Notes: generated by a model from the letters alone, not told the origin. A stretch of DNA of 64,000 bases from Orychophragmus violaceus (GCA_030180135.1 CM058239.1:40089789-40153788); one strand, 5' to 3'; positions 1 through 10,887 are shown, numbered from the stretch's first letter. Translations and numbers: made by a program.

Positions 1-170
1 GGCAGTGAGTTAAACTCTCGGCCAAAATGCTCCAAAACTCCCAAAATGCTCCAAATATCTCCAATTAGCTTCAAACCTGATTAAACCTGTAAAAGACTCT
101 AAAATAACACCAAAGACACTAAAACACAACTATATCATGGCATAAAACCGGTAAAAACCATGATATATCA
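1..170 (-). mobile_element. Athila-type LTR, terminal fragment
   Basis: Positions 1-170 match the outer end of the Athila-type LTR at about 59,965-60,134, including the 'ctctcggccaaa' stretch, the run of 'ctccaaa' words and the terminal 'accatgatatatca'. The fragment therefore lies in minus orientation and ends at 170. The next base onward resembles the tail of an exon of the repeated-exon gene, so the LTR appears to interrupt that gene. The rest of the element lies to the left of the window. Identity is by eye only. Confidence 0.8.
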
Positions 171-1376
171 AAGGTGCCACACAAACCTCCATGGCGAAAA
201 CGGTAGGTTAGTAAACAATCAGATGCATCTATGAACGATCACACAATTCTATGAACATTCATCATTTTATTGACATTTGTTTTGCAGGGTGCAGCTGCCA
301 CAACTGTTGGAAACCACAAGGGGTCAGCGGCAACTGTAGATGAATCAAATGTGCAGGAAGCAGTGGCGACGACAAAGGATGGAGAAAACGTAATAGCCCC
401 CGTAGAGGAATCTGTAGATTGTGAACAAACATACGCATATATGATCGTTCACACATTTCCATGGATGTTCATCGCCTGTGAACATTTGTGTTGCAGATCA
501 CAACTACTACAATAGTTTGAAACCAACAGGTGGCAGAGGCAGCTGTAGGTGGATCAATTGTGCAGGAATCGGTGGCGAAGATAAAGGACGGAGAAGCCTT
601 AAAAGTCCCCGAAGAGGAAACAGTATCATTGTGAACGATCATACAATTCTATGAACGCATCTATGAACGATCACACAATTATATGAACGTTCATTTTCCG
701 TCGTCAGTTGTTTTTCAGAGTCCAGCTGTTACACGTACCTGTGCTCTGGAGGGTTCAGGGGCAACTGTGGATGTAACAAATGTCCAGGATCCGGTGATCA
801 CAGAAGATAACGGAGATGCCATACACACCCCTATGGTGGAAACGGTAAGTTTGTGAACAAGCAGACGCCATAATGAACGTTCACACATATATATGAACAT
901 TCACGAAACCTGAAATGAGTGTTTAATCTGCAGCATCCTACAAATGTGCAGAAGCCATTCCAGGTTGCCAGTACCTCTGAAGTACAGGAACGAGGAGATC
1001 ACATTACCGCAGAAGATTACAAATCTCAAGGGGCGGCTCAGGCAGAGGAAGACGCATCTATCCGTATGTCTGGCCTTAATTTTGTGCCCCTATGTGTCGC
1101 CCCACTTAATGTGGTACCTGTGAATGCGATCCCGGCAATCGATCTGTCAGATGAAGAAACGCAGGTTGATATGACCGCCGCCGATAAATTTGTGGGTGTA
1201 CAGTAAGTTCACAGAACCCTACCTCGCTGATTACGTAACTGAGTAACTGTGATGCTTATGATACACAAAGTACCATGCATTCTTGTCAGGTTAATCACCT
1301 TGCGTAGTGGTCAAGTTTTATCTATCTCGGTAATCCAAGGAATTAGGGATTTGGGAGTTAATCTCGATTATGAGGT
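171..1376 (+). pseudogene. gene fragment built of repeated 126-nt exons
   Basis: Exon-like blocks bounded by splice-like AG and GT sites lie at 171-202 (tail only), 288-413, 497-622, 719-844, from 934 to about 1,203, and 1,290-1,376. The three complete central blocks are each exactly 126 nt and phase 0. They encode related peptides with a 'GSxATVDxxNVQxxV' core and a 'P(V/M)(E)E(S/T)' end. The introns are short (about 75-100 nt) and full of 'tatgaacg/cgttca' words. Block 497-622 carries an in-frame TGA after the codons for ITTTTIV. Block 1,290-1,376 would encode a peptide beginning LITLRSGQVLS. No donor was clear at the end of the fourth block, where the frame reaches TAA at 1,204. I do not recognise the family. 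The stop and the LTR on its left edge argue for a pseudogene. The reading as exons rests on splice consensus and equal lengths, not on transcripts. Confidence 0.55.
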
Positions 1377-2117
1377 TAGTCTATGAACGTATATGGTATG
1401 CAGTATTGAAGGTACATGCCTCAAAGATACCACGAGGAAAATTGTGAATGTGATTTTGATATCAACGGGTAGTTCTCATGCACACACTGTTTCGCTCGAA
1501 GCGTCTCTATCAGGCTCAAGCTTATGTGGTAAAACTTGCACGTTTTCAGAATGAATCGGCTTAACTATCTAAATATTTTGGTAACTAGTGAACGTTCACG
1601 AATCTTCTTATGCGTTCACAGATTGTAACATAATTACTCTGTTGTAGAAGATGGTGTTTCCTTCGATGTAAACCTTATGTTTCTCATATTTCTACATGTT
1701 TTCTAATATAATTTGCAGTAAATAGTCAATCCTAAATGCATGAAATGTTAGGCTAGTATAATTTTGGCGTTCAATACTTTTTATGGACGTTCATAAACCT
1801 TTTACTTTGGTAATGTAAACTAATTCGGCATCTCCACTGTCAAACAAAAGTAAATGCGCAATTATGAAGGCTATCAATTGCATGCCCCTTAATTTTTATG
1901 GGCTGATTATAGCCATTAATAAGTAGTAAATAAAGTGGTTTGAAATCAAATCGGTATTAACGACACTTACTATCTTACCTCTATCTTCATATAAATATGG
2001 TATTTAAATTTGTTGTAGGTATTTATCAAATTATATTAAAATATTAGTGACACTCCATTGGTTATGGACACTCCCTCGAAACGGGATTAGCATCTACCTT
2101 ATAACTACTCCTTTTTG
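1377..2117. other. non-coding interval
   Basis: This is AT-rich sequence with scattered 'gaacgttca' words and no convincing exon or TE terminus. It separates the repeated-exon fragment from the first F-box gene and may contain further decayed exons. Confidence 0.5.
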
Positions 2118-2126
2118 TATAAATAA
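2118..2126 (+). promoter_or_regulatory. candidate TATA box of F-box gene 1
   Basis: TATAAATAA lies about 75 bp upstream of the ATG at 2,199, a plausible position for a plant core promoter with a short 5' UTR. The downstream F-box copy has a comparable TATA box. Confidence 0.4.
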
Positions 2127-2198
2127 GGTAGGTTTTCACATATGGTTCACAAACTTAAACCGGTTATACCAATTGAATTCTACTTTTCTCTATGAATA

Positions 2199-2947
2199 AT
2201 GCTTCTTTTGCCACAACCGCTCCAACTCAACATCATAGAACGTCTCGCGAGGTACATGCACATCTTTGACTTCCTTTCCATTGGGCCATCCAACAAACTT
2301 ATGTATCAGTACACTCGTTTACCAGAAGTCTTGAAGGTGACAAACATAGACCACTTCATGTTCAATGTCGAATACGTTTGTATGAGTAGCACGGGCAGGG
2401 ATTTCTTCCAAAGGTAAACAGACTTGTTACATTAGTTGTCCCCTAACCGATTTGATATTATTTATAGAGAAGAAACAAAAAAACCCCATATTTTGGCCCT
2501 ACTTTGGTAGGTGCCTAGACGCTGGAAATCCCACAGCATTCCTCATGGAAGGGGTCCGTGTGGCTTTCCTTGAACGTGATTTCGATAGGGCCATAAACAT
2601 TTTGCAACGAGGCCTCACTTCATGTCCATACAACGTTCTAGCCAGGGGGATGTGCCATCTAATGGTAGGTAGGTCTGACCAGGGCTCAAATATCTTGGAG
2701 ACATTGCGTTGGTGGGACGATATAGTTTTTGCGGGATGTGTTGCGCGTTGGATGGTGGAGCCGGTCAGGGCTATGAGGGGGGGGGGGGGTGTCCATGAGC
2801 AGGCCATATGCGGGGTTCTGTAAGACTTTCAAATCGCCTAGGTATCACGGCCCAGAGTGCGCATGTGGTTTTGATTACATAGGGGAATTTGACTGTGAGA
2901 ACTGCTTCGCAGTAAGCGTGTCTAAGAAGCTAATGATAATGTGGTAG
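2199..2947 (+). pseudogene. F-box protein, At2g35280-like (frameshifted)
   Basis: Exon 1 (2,199-2,413) begins LPQPLQLNIIERLARYMHIF, an N-terminal F-box for SKP1 binding in SCF ubiquitin ligases. The donor is AG|GTAAAC and the acceptor TTTGGTAG, so exon 2 starts at 2,511. Exon 2 continues in phase with CLDAGNPTAFLMEGV and an 'AINILQRG...ARGMCHL' segment, the C-terminal helical repeat typical of At2g35280-like F-box proteins. After 'LETLRWW' a run of 13 G (2,777-2,789) shifts the frame. The expected cysteine-rich tail (PECACGFDYIGEFDCENCF) reappears in another frame and ends at TAG 2,945-2,947. The G run could also be polymorphic or a sequencing artefact, in which case the gene might be intact. 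It lies just upstream of a second F-box copy, so this is a small tandem cluster. Confidence 0.7.
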
Positions 2948-3084
2948 ACAGTGAGGATCAGATGCAAACTTCCTTATTATGTGAGATAGTACAGCTTTTG
3001 TGAAGTTCATTACCACCCATAGACGTTCACTATGTCTTTCGAAATATCTTAATTTCAAGCTGGTTATATGTTTAACTGTATCCG
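2948..3084. other. intergenic spacer between F-box copies
   Basis: AT-rich spacer with no coding signal. Confidence 0.4.
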
Positions 3085-3390
3085 TTTTTTATTAATATTT
3101 AAGCACGATGTAGTTTGTTTTATTACCTATTGTACCATGTGCTTATCAAGTAGCTAGAAAAACTAAATATCCGATATGCATTAAAGGGACAACCAGAGTT
3201 GTAAGTAATAAATGGGTGGATTATTTTATATGTTTTACTAACTCTTTTTTATTAATATTTAAGGATGATGTAGTATGTTTTATTACTTAATGTGCCACGT
3301 GCTTATCAAGTAGCAAGAAAAGGTAAATATACGATATGCATTAAGTAGACAACCAGAGCTGTAAGTAATAAATGGGTGGAATAGTTAAAG
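3085..3390 (+). repeat. tandem duplication, ~160-bp unit, two copies
   Basis: Two successive copies start at the 'ttttttattaatattta' words near 3,085 and 3,245 (period 160). Both continue through 'gatgtagt.tgttttattac', 'gtgcttatcaagtagc' and 'gtaagtaataaatgggtgga'. They differ at roughly one base in ten by eye, so this is an older local duplication directly upstream of the second F-box copy. Confidence 0.8.
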
Positions 3391-3440
3391 ACATTTACTA
3401 TCTTTGCAACCACATCCAACCACTAGAGTGCCCATCTCCG

Positions 3441-3449
3441 CTATAAAAA
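3441..3449 (+). promoter_or_regulatory. candidate TATA box of F-box gene 2
   Basis: CTATAAAAA lies about 80 bp upstream of the ATG at 3,523. The same site is present in the duplicate at about 14,131, so the presumed core promoter was copied with the gene. Confidence 0.45.
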
Positions 3450-3522
3450 TCGGTGGAGTTCGATCTTCTGTTTATCAACAAGTCTTTCAAATCATCCTAC
3501 TGTGTTGGGTAAACGGAGGGAA

Positions 3523-4258
3523 ATGTTCTCCAAGCTTCCCGACGAGGTGAACCGCAACATAATCGCTCGCGTTTCCCGCTCGAGTTATACCGATCTCTTG
3601 CTGCTTATGGGAGTCAATAAGACCACAAATCGCATAGCTAACGAGAGGAGCGTTCTGCGAGTTGTCAACATAGACTCCTTCGTGGATAACGCCGCCAGAG
3701 CTTCCATAAGAAATGATGCACACCCCTTTTTCAAAGGATAGTGAACTGCTTACACATATGTGAACGTGGAAATCTAAGATGCATGATACAATAGGGTTTT
3801 TTTCGTTAATCTTGTAAAAGGGTCTCTTGTTGGTACTTCTGACTAGGTGTTTACTCGCGAAGAACCTCACTTCCTTATTGCTAGAGGGATTGAGGTAACT
3901 AATGACAGAGCTGGATCCGCGAAGAGCAATTTTCTTGTTTGGTCAAGCCCCACAGGACTGTCCCTACATCATATTTTCCCAAGACATGATGAAAATATTG
4001 ACTGGCAACTGGTCAGAGGGTTTACAACGTCTAGAAAACTTGCGCTGGTGGGTGGACGTACAACGCTCGTCTGACTTAGCAGGACGCTTACTAAAAGCGG
4101 TTGGTGATCTGGGAACGCGAAAAGTTGCAACCTACAACTCGTCCTACGCTTTTTCAAATCCGCCGTGTGGTGGGTGCCGTTTCCGATCGGACGGAGATCC
4201 CGAGTGTATTAGCTGTTGGATTTTCTGTATCTCCTACACTTTCGCTCTGTTGTCTTAA
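3523..4258 (+). pseudogene. F-box protein, At2g35280-like (copy 1, decayed)
   Basis: The ATG at 3,523 opens MFSKLPDEVNRNIIARVSR, an F-box core. The exon runs to 3,736, where the donor expected after 'ttcaaag' reads GA instead of GT. The duplicate at 14,427 keeps GT. Exon 2 begins after CTAG at 3,847 and matches gene 1 (CLLAKNLTSLLLEGLR against CLDAGNPTAFLMEGV). It has an in-frame TAA at 3,896-3,898, then continues with TELDPRRAIFLFGQ, ENLRWW and a Cys-rich tail (PPCGGCRF...CISC) to 4,258. The exon 1/exon 2 phase is also off by one. Three defects make it a pseudogene. In life the family acts as substrate receptors of SCF ligases; the substrate is unknown. Confidence 0.75.
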
Positions 4259-4711
4259 CTTTTAAAAATAAGAACTTCAGCCTTGCTTAAATCACTTTGT
4301 CTATTGTCCTTCAGTTTATTAATTGTTGATTAGATGCACATACAATTCTCCGGGAATTGTAATGCACGTGCACAAGGTGCTATGTGAACGTACATAATAA
4401 TATTATGAAAGTCCATGATAGACAACCCTTTATTTTTTTTCCTTGATTTTCTGGGGGGATCCAATATCCACCTTAACTATCGACCAGTGTTTCATTTTGG
4501 AACGATTGGAAAGAATGTTCGAATTTTAAAGTGTTTTCAATTTTATAGGGAGAGAAACAGGCGAGAATGGAAAAACAAAAAAAATATCCTTAAAACAGTG
4601 AGTACATAGATTACGTCCAAAATAAAAAGAAGCATCAAAACATAGATATTAAAAAGGTGATATACGATTTCTGCAACCGGCGTGCTCCTTAGTCCACGAC
4701 TCCGCAAGTGA
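4259..4711. other. non-coding interval between convergent fragments
   Basis: Presumed 3' flanks of the F-box pseudogene (plus) and the UBC-like fragment (minus). It contains A-rich and T-rich runs and a 'gtgaacgtacataataata' word. Nothing else is visible. Confidence 0.4.
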
Positions 4712-4934
4712 CTAGAAGACAACATTTTCGGATATGTAGATGTCGGCTATTTCATCAACAACATGGTCACCTTCTCCGACTTTTGGTTCTTTCAGCAAAT
4801 TAAAAATTGTTTCCAGAAGTTGAGGATCGGTGTCCAAATGGGTCCACTCGTTCCTAGAAATCAACTTGGGTAGTAAAACGTACCCATTGGCATCAATGTT
4901 TGGGTGATATATCTTTGTATTGAAATAGAACCTT
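4712..4934 (-). pseudogene. ubiquitin-conjugating enzyme (E2/UEV-like) 3' fragment, copy 1
   Basis: Minus-strand frame with FNTKIYHPNIDANGYVLLPK, then LLETIFNLLKEP and a stop at 4,712-4,714. 'KIYHPNI..NG' is the hallmark of the UBC fold just before the catalytic cysteine, and 'LLETIFNLL.EP' matches the following helix. The residue where active E2s carry Cys ('HPNI...G.IC') is Leu here, so even the parent gene was UEV-like or inactive. The N-terminal half is missing because the LTR of element H begins at 4,935, immediately upstream. Only about 73 residues remain. Confidence 0.65.
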
Positions 4935-7900
4935 TGTGATACCCGTATCCAAAATACGGTCAATGGGCAGCAGAAAGTCAACCAGTGGCAAAATTGTCAT
5001 TTTACCAAAGTCAGTGGTAAAATGGTAATTATGCCAAAGTTCAAGACGGAAACTAAGACGGGCCAACTGTTTATGTTCAACAACATAAATAACATTTAGA
5101 AGACCAGGATTGGAAGAAACAGAGCGGAAACATGTTTTACGGCTTGTCGGGAATGGAAACCGACAAACCCGAAGAAACTTCAAAAATTCATAACCGGAGC
5201 TACGTAAACCCGAACGGAGTGATTCGACTTGCTAAATTCATCAAAAAACATGGTGAATCTGATGGTAAGTGTTTGAAGATTTATGGGTACATCTAAGGGG
5301 TTTTTAAAATAGTATACGCGGAATCAAAGAAACCGAAGCTTTGGGTCGAGATGGGTTTAAGGTTGGTTTGGGCCGGTTTAGTAATGGTTTTTGGGCACAA
5401 AACTTCGCACCAGGACAGGTTTTTTTTTTGCTAATGGCGACACCTATGGATTTTTGGTGAAAAGAATAGGTTGCATGCACAAAAACAAGTTCATGCATGT
5501 AAGAAAACACATCATCACTTGATGCATGCACCAAACACTCTCAACTCTCTCTCTCTCTACAGCCTCACCTACGAACACTACCCTCTCACCTCTCTCCACA
5601 TTCATCCCATTTTCCCAGAAAACCCAGAAATCCTTTGCATCCTCAAACTTTTCTCCAAGAACATTCATAGTATTCTTCATGCCTTCCAACACCAAAAATC
5701 CCATAACTTCTTCATTATAAACCCAAATCAACTTCTTAAAAGTGCTATAGCTTCCTCTCACTCTCCTATACAATTTATAGTCAGATACAGTCGTCTCCGT
5801 TGCCGGAGCTTGCTGGAATCTGGACGGAAAGCATCTGCAGATTAGGGTTTGATGGATCTGTCTCTTCCTTCACCAGATCTGAACGTTTTGAAGCCATGGA
5901 TGGCTAGATCTTTTCTTTGCGGTCAGTTTGATAGTTGGATCGCCTTCTGAGTCACCGGAAAAAGCGGTGAACCGGCCGGTCAACACCAGACTACCGTCGG
6001 TCAATGCCGGAGAAGTCGCTGGAGAAGCTCCACCGCCGCCTTATCTTCAAGCCGGTTCTTCAGTGGTTGGGTCAGCATGGTTTGGTTCAAGATTTGGGTT
6101 GGTTTAAGGCCAGTTTAGCCTTGGTCAACGGTTAGATTAAACCGGTCAACCTTTGACCAAACCGGTTTAACCTAACCAGTTCTAATTAGACCGATTTAGT
6201 TGGTTTGGTTCACTTAGTTGGTTCGGATTGGTTCAGTGGTCAACGGTTCAAGCTTCGGTCAATGCACGGGTCAACGTTCAGTCAACGGTCAACGGTTAAC
6301 CGCCGGTCAACGCGGTCAACTGCCGGTCAATGCCGGAGACCAAGCCGGTCAACGCTTGGTCCACGGCCGTTCCGAGATTTCTGGAGTGTTCGTAGTTCGG
6401 AGTTGGATATTCGGGTGATCGGGAGTTCGGTATTCGAGTCGCGTGTCTCGGGACTCAGATCGGTATCGAGCCGCCATTTTCGCGCCTATCTCACTGTGAG
6501 TCGGTTCATAAACCTTTTGATTCATATAGACCGGGAATCGAGAAACCATAGTACTAGGATTGCATACCCGTTCCTAACCTGATTAGTAATTGATAATTAA
6601 ATGGATGTTTAATGATAAACCGGTTAGGATCAGATAAGCATGTTAGGGTTTTAGAATTAACAAGGTTAATCAATTGGGTGCCGTTAGGTTTTTAGTAACG
6701 ATTGGTTGATGCATTCATATAGACACTGTTTGATTAGGACCGTAGATGCATTATAGCGGGATTGGGGTTTAGGTTTAATAGCGGGAATGGGTAATGAATC
6801 AATTAAATAGTAATGAGACGTCGGGGAGTTATTAAGTTTACTAACTCTAAACCGACAGATCGTGGTGTTGTTAAAAGATATCTAGAACGAGATAATAAGG
6901 GAAGTGGTATGAGTTGTAAGCCGTCTACGGGTTAGCAATCCGCTAACCCAAGGTAGCGGATAAAGAACGGAATAAAAGACTTAGAAACCCTAGTAGGCCT
7001 GCTTGTGTGGTGTTTGTTGTGATTGTTGTGATTGCGTGATTATTATGTTGTTGTTGTGAGCTTTGTGTGCATGCTTGTTAGACTGCTCGGTGTTGGGCCG
7101 AGCATTTGTTGTGGACACTTACTCTGGTCACGGGACCGGGTAAGTTAGTTGGTGCTGACTAGGTATCTTACCTAGTCAGAGCAGTGGGATTGGTAGTGTA
7201 GTGGCTTGCGGAATGGTTGGGGATTTACTATTATTATTGATGTTGATTGCGTGAACTGTGCTAGAGTCCGAGCGAGTCTGCGTGTTTATATTTCTGCACT
7301 AGGACTCTAGGGTGCGTTAGATTCCGCAAGCCTAGGTTTTGTTTACGTTCCGGTACTTCCGACCCGATTGGATCCTCGGGTTTTACCTAACCGGATCATG
7401 GTGATTCTGGTTATGGTGTTAACCTATCGGGTGACGCCGGTAGGTGTGTGATTCGGAGAATACGGGGTCATGTCCTAGGGCCAAATCACATGGAAACTCT
7501 GGCTATCTAGGGGTAGTCCGAGTCACCGCGTATCGATGGACAGAGAACGGTGTCCTTATCGCGGGACCTTGTGTACACGTTTAGGAGTCGTGGGTTAGTT
7601 ACCATATAGGTGACGATGTAAACCTGTGGAAGTTACCGAGATCGTAGGGCCCAGTGTTGTTTGTTATTTCTTTCGTTGCGCGTTAGATAGACCGAGTCTA
7701 ATCGAGGACATGTGCCGTAGTGCCTTCGATTTCCCTAATTCTCCTTATCTTTGGCTTTGATTGTGTGTTGTGGGTTTATCACGACGTGGTAGTGCGTGAT
7801 CGGCCATTTCTTTCATTGATTGTTATTTTGGGGTTTTGGGGCGGGACTTTGTAGACATTAGATAGACTAGAAGCCGTTAGTGGGGAGCCGATTCACTGGG

Positions 7901-8404
7901 TGATCTTAGATCGCTCATTAGATTTTTTGTGTTTTTCAGGTTTAGCAGCGACGGACGCGGGAGGTCCTCAGTGTAGTTTCGGGATGGCTTATGATGGGAT
8001 TTGATTCGGGGTTTTAGATGTTTTATTTCGGTTCGGCATCTGCGCCATTTCGTGTTTCTGATTGATTGTGTGTTTATAGCAATGATTGTTTGTAAAACCC
8101 GTTAAACTTTGTACTTAACGTTTGATTACTCAAAAATGAAATTGTTTCCATGATAGTGGGTTTCGTCCGAACCGACACAACTCATTGAAGTAGTACGAGT
8201 GGTACCACTTTGTACTATGGACATGAGGATAGCGGAGTCGAAGATGGATTGGTGCGAGCCTTTGTCTCAAACCGGTCTGTCTCTTGCTTCGTCCTGTGGC
8301 GAACTTTTTCCGTTCGACTTGCTCGGGTTCGATCGGTCATGTTCTTGTTTGATTGTTGACCGGTCAGCTCGACGGTCAGCGGAGAATGGGAAAGGGGCGT
8401 TTCA
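4935..8404 (+). mobile_element. element H 5' LTR (3.47 kb), copy 1
   Basis: It starts TGTGATACCC and ends GGGGCGTTTCA, six bases before an initiator-Met tRNA PBS. Both ends resemble the LTRs of element D (TGTGATACCCC ... GGGGCGTTACA), as does internal sequence such as the 'ggcaaaattgtcattttaccaaag' region and the long 'ccggtcaacg' arrays. D and H are therefore related members of one long-LTR family. Short open frames inside are not considered genes. The LTR is embedded in the UBC-like gene. No 3' LTR of H is present in this duplication block. Confidence 0.8.
5980..6360. repeat. GGTCAAC/GTTGACC-rich array in H LTR, copy 1
   Basis: The words ggtcaac, ggtcaatg and ttgacc occur about a dozen times within 400 bp, interleaved with 'ccggtt'. 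On either strand they contain TTGAC, the core of the W-box bound by WRKY transcription factors. The equivalent array in D is even denser. Regulatory function is inferred. Confidence 0.55.
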
Positions 8405-8410
8405 GAAAGG

Positions 8411-8422
8411 TGGTATCAGAGC
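8411..8422 (+). other. PBS, initiator-Met tRNA type (element H, copy 1)
   Basis: TGGTATCAGAGC, the standard plant tRNA-iMet primer-binding sequence, follows the LTR end after the 6-nt gap GAAAGG. It fixes the LTR boundary and the plus orientation of H. Confidence 0.9.
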
Positions 8423-8676
8423 ATGGTTCTGCATGGGTTTCGAAACATTTCATTTTTGAGTGTTTTCCGTGTTTTATCGAGTCAAATGTGTCACACAAGC
8501 ATCCATTAGGAAACCGAGCCGCGTCCGTTAAACCCGGGGTTGGGATGGGAAAGTAGAATTTTTGCATTATTTGTACTAACTTGTCTTTGTGTTTTTGATT
8601 GCAGTCTTAAAGCAGTGTGTCCTGGGTGGAGTGGAGGGGTGTGTGTGTGCGCGCAGAGTAGTTTCAGTTGAGTAGC

Positions 8677-9447
8677 ATGGGTCAGCAGGGATCAGCCGGT
8701 TCGCCGCAGGGTCAATTGGTTCAGTTTCAGGGATACCCAGCATCGCCAGGCCATTCACGAGGATCCGATATGTCGGATCGTCCACCAGTTCCCTTGCGGC
8801 AGTTACAGGGTGCCAGAGCAGCACAAGTAGACTGGTCGCCCCTTCCGGACCCTTTACCTGCATATATGGAGGATGATGCGGGTACCCGAGACCCTTACGC
8901 AGGGATGGTGGGATTCTTAGAAGGAGCAGATGTCGAGATGCCATTGTTATCACCACAGTGGCCAAAGCCAGATGTACCACATATACTCGCAGCATCAGAC
9001 GTACCACCGATATATCAGGCACCACTTCTTGAGGCGCCCGAGTTTCCCCCGCCACTTCGTGTGGAGGATTATTTGTTGAGCCGCTACTGTTTGGCTTCGA
9101 CTTGGATATGGAGCCCGTAGACCCAGAGCAGCATCCACACTGGGAGCAGCAGGTGGATGAGCAGGTAGCCATACTAGAGGACATCTTGGAGCAGCAGGTC
9201 GGGCCCCATCATCAGCCAGACTTGCGACCTGGATCACCCCGTACACCGCTCGACCTAGCTATGTCACCAGCAACTACTGAGTCACAGTTCGAGTCAGCTC
9301 GCCACCAGCCGAGATGGTAGAGGCGCCATCAGAAGTACCAGAGAGCAGAGCATGCAGTGGGTGTGGAGTGTATGAGTTTCATTTGCATTGGTGTCCCTGA
9401 GCAGTAGACCCGCGTCTTCGAGAGCCGTATCATGCAGTTGACACTTA
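8677..9447 (+). pseudogene. gag-like ORF of element H, truncated and frameshifted (copy 1)
   Basis: The ATG at 8,677 opens MGQQGSAGSPQGQLVQ. After the MSDRPP segment it matches element D's ORF ('QGARAA..DWSPLPDPLP...DDAG'). The frame breaks near 9,095, and the match resumes in another frame with DLDMEPVDPEQHPHWEQQ. A further 1-nt deletion near 9,297 then ends it early at 9,318-9,320. The first Cys-rich motif (CSGC...HLHWC) is still encoded downstream. Homology to D stops at about 9,447, where AT-rich sequence begins, so all canonical zinc knuckles, the 3' part and the 3' LTR are lost. Presumed role: nucleocapsid-like structural protein. Confidence 0.7.
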
Positions 9448-10377
9448 GGCTATGTACAATGAGAAATTGATTCAACACCCTCATTTTACACTACACATCA
9501 TCTTTTCTTTCTTCCACATCACTTCTCTTTCTTCCACATCACAATTCAACACATATTCAACTTTTACCTTCTACAATGGGTTTGTTTAAAAAAAATTTCA
9601 ACACTCTACCTCATTAATAAATAAAACATAATAACATTATTATAAAGAAATTAATAAATAAAAACTAAATGAAATTGTTGAACAATGTGATATTGATTTC
9701 TATGAACGTATATATAATTCTTATGAACATATGTATGATATATATGAATGTACGAAGTTCTCTTATCAATGGAAACTCATTACATCATATCCCGATATGA
9801 ACGTACGAAGTTTCCATTGATAAAAACTGAAAATACAATACAATAAACTTATATAAACGTATGAATGTTATATATGAACGTATATATGGTATCCAAAAAT
9901 GTATAAATTAAGTTACTAAATTAAAACCAAACATAAATTTCTATGAACGCACAAACCAATGTTATATATATGTTATATATGAACGTATTGAAACCAAACT
10001 TATATATGAATGTATAAATCAATGTTTAAAGCTACAAAATGAAACATTGGTAGAAAAATTAAAAGAATATAGTAAAAATCTAGTTTTTTTCCTGTGTCCA
10101 AGAGAAATGAAACAAGTATCTATTTATAGAGTTTAAAAAGTTATGAATTTTGATATAAAAATTATATATATATATAATTGTAATTACTATAAAATAAATG
10201 ATGTTAAAGAATTGAGATGTAAAATAAAATAAAAAATATAAACACCCAATTATTAATTGACATGTGTAATTTATTAGATAAATAAAAAATAAAAACAAAA
10301 AGGGACCTATCAGAAGACATTCAACGGCGTTCAATTGTTTCAACTCATGTTGAATCCAAGTCACTTCAACACCACCA
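9448..10377. other. AT-rich insertion-like segment, copy 1
   Basis: It begins 'ggctatgtacaatgag' where H homology stops and ends near 'caccaccattgcaac'. The two ends share a weak inverted resemblance ('tacaatg...ttcaacacc' against its complement), as in some MITEs. No clear target duplication was found. The interior is AT-rich with repeated 'tatgaacgtata' words. A MITE or other non-autonomous DNA element is possible but not established. Confidence 0.35.
9763..9823. repeat. perfect 15-bp inverted repeat (hairpin), copy 1
   Basis: TTATCAATGGAAACT at 9,763-9,777 is the exact reverse complement of AGTTTCCATTGATAA at 9,809-9,823, leaving a 31-nt loop. Both arms are retained in the duplicate. Confidence 0.9.
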
Positions 10378-10686
10378 TTGCAACAAGAAATTAAAATTCA
10401 AAAGTTAAAAAATTTTATTCAACAAGCCGCTTTTGTTCTCTCGCCAGTTCATCATCCCCTTCTTAATCTCTTTCATGACTCGCCTCCTCCCGTTCCGCGT
10501 GATATCGATGAGTTTGGGACCAATCGCGGTGTGATTCCGGAGACGGTTCCTGCTGATCTTGTTCAGTCAGTCAACTCGGAGGTCGCGGCTTTGGGTGGTG
10601 TCTCAAAGGCGCAGGATGCGACTGTTGAAAAGGACGAGGCCGAGAAGGTTGATGAACCAGAGAAGCCGTCGGTGGGGGTCGAATAA
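10378..10686 (+). CDS. unknown ORF, possible 3' exon (copy 1)
   Basis: This open frame has no ATG at its start. It is notably richer in GC than its surroundings and encodes a Pro-rich stretch (HDSPPPVPRDIDEFG) followed by an acidic, Lys/Glu-rich tail ending VDEPEKPSVGVE. I do not recognise it. The duplicate (21,056-21,364) keeps the frame open with few changes. It could be the last exon of a captured host gene or part of a TE. Confidence 0.3.
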   Translation: MQQEIKIQKLKNFIQQAAFVLSPVHHPLLNLFHDSPPPVPRDIDEFGTNRGVIPETVPADLVQSVNSEVAALGGVSKAQDATVEKDEAEKVDEPEKPSVGVE

Positions 10687-10887
10687 TTCTCTCTTTTTTT
10701 TTGTTTATCTTATATAATGATTCTCTCTCTCCCTTTTTATTATTTGTAACTTTTGCTCTCCTTTTTAAAGGATTAATTTATTTTTTGGTGGTTTTATCAA
10801 TCTACTTTTCTCAAATGATCGTGAGTAGTGATTGCACTGTTTCTCCCCAAATCGGTTTCCAATTAGGGTTCATTCTTTTTATTCAAA

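Noticed and set aside
2199..2947. Treating F-box gene 1 as intact
   Set aside because: A 13-G run throws the conserved Cys-rich tail out of frame. A sequencing-length error there could change this, so it is left as a probable pseudogene.
6205..6582. 125-codon ORF in the H LTR (and its copy at 16,895)
   Set aside because: It lies in the GGTCAAC-rich repeat part of the LTR, is Ser/Arg-rich by composition and matches no domain. Overlapping frames on the other strand are equally open.
8411..8422. tRNA gene suggested by TGGTATCAGAGC sequences
   Set aside because: These are 12-18-nt primer-binding sites next to LTR ends. No cloverleaf-sized sequence surrounds any of them.
8199..8459. 86-codon ORF spanning the H LTR end and PBS
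   Set aside because: It crosses the LTR/PBS boundary. Its 'conservation' in D at 34,386-34,679 reflects LTR homology, not protein coding.
8576..9184. 202-codon minus-strand ORF opposite the H gag-like ORF
   Set aside because: It is a shadow of the plus-strand gag-like frame, which matches element D's zinc-knuckle ORF. The minus frame has no recognisable domain.
9448..10377. Naming the AT-rich block a defined MITE
   Set aside because: The terminal inverted resemblance is weak and no target duplication could be found, so only a tentative label is given.
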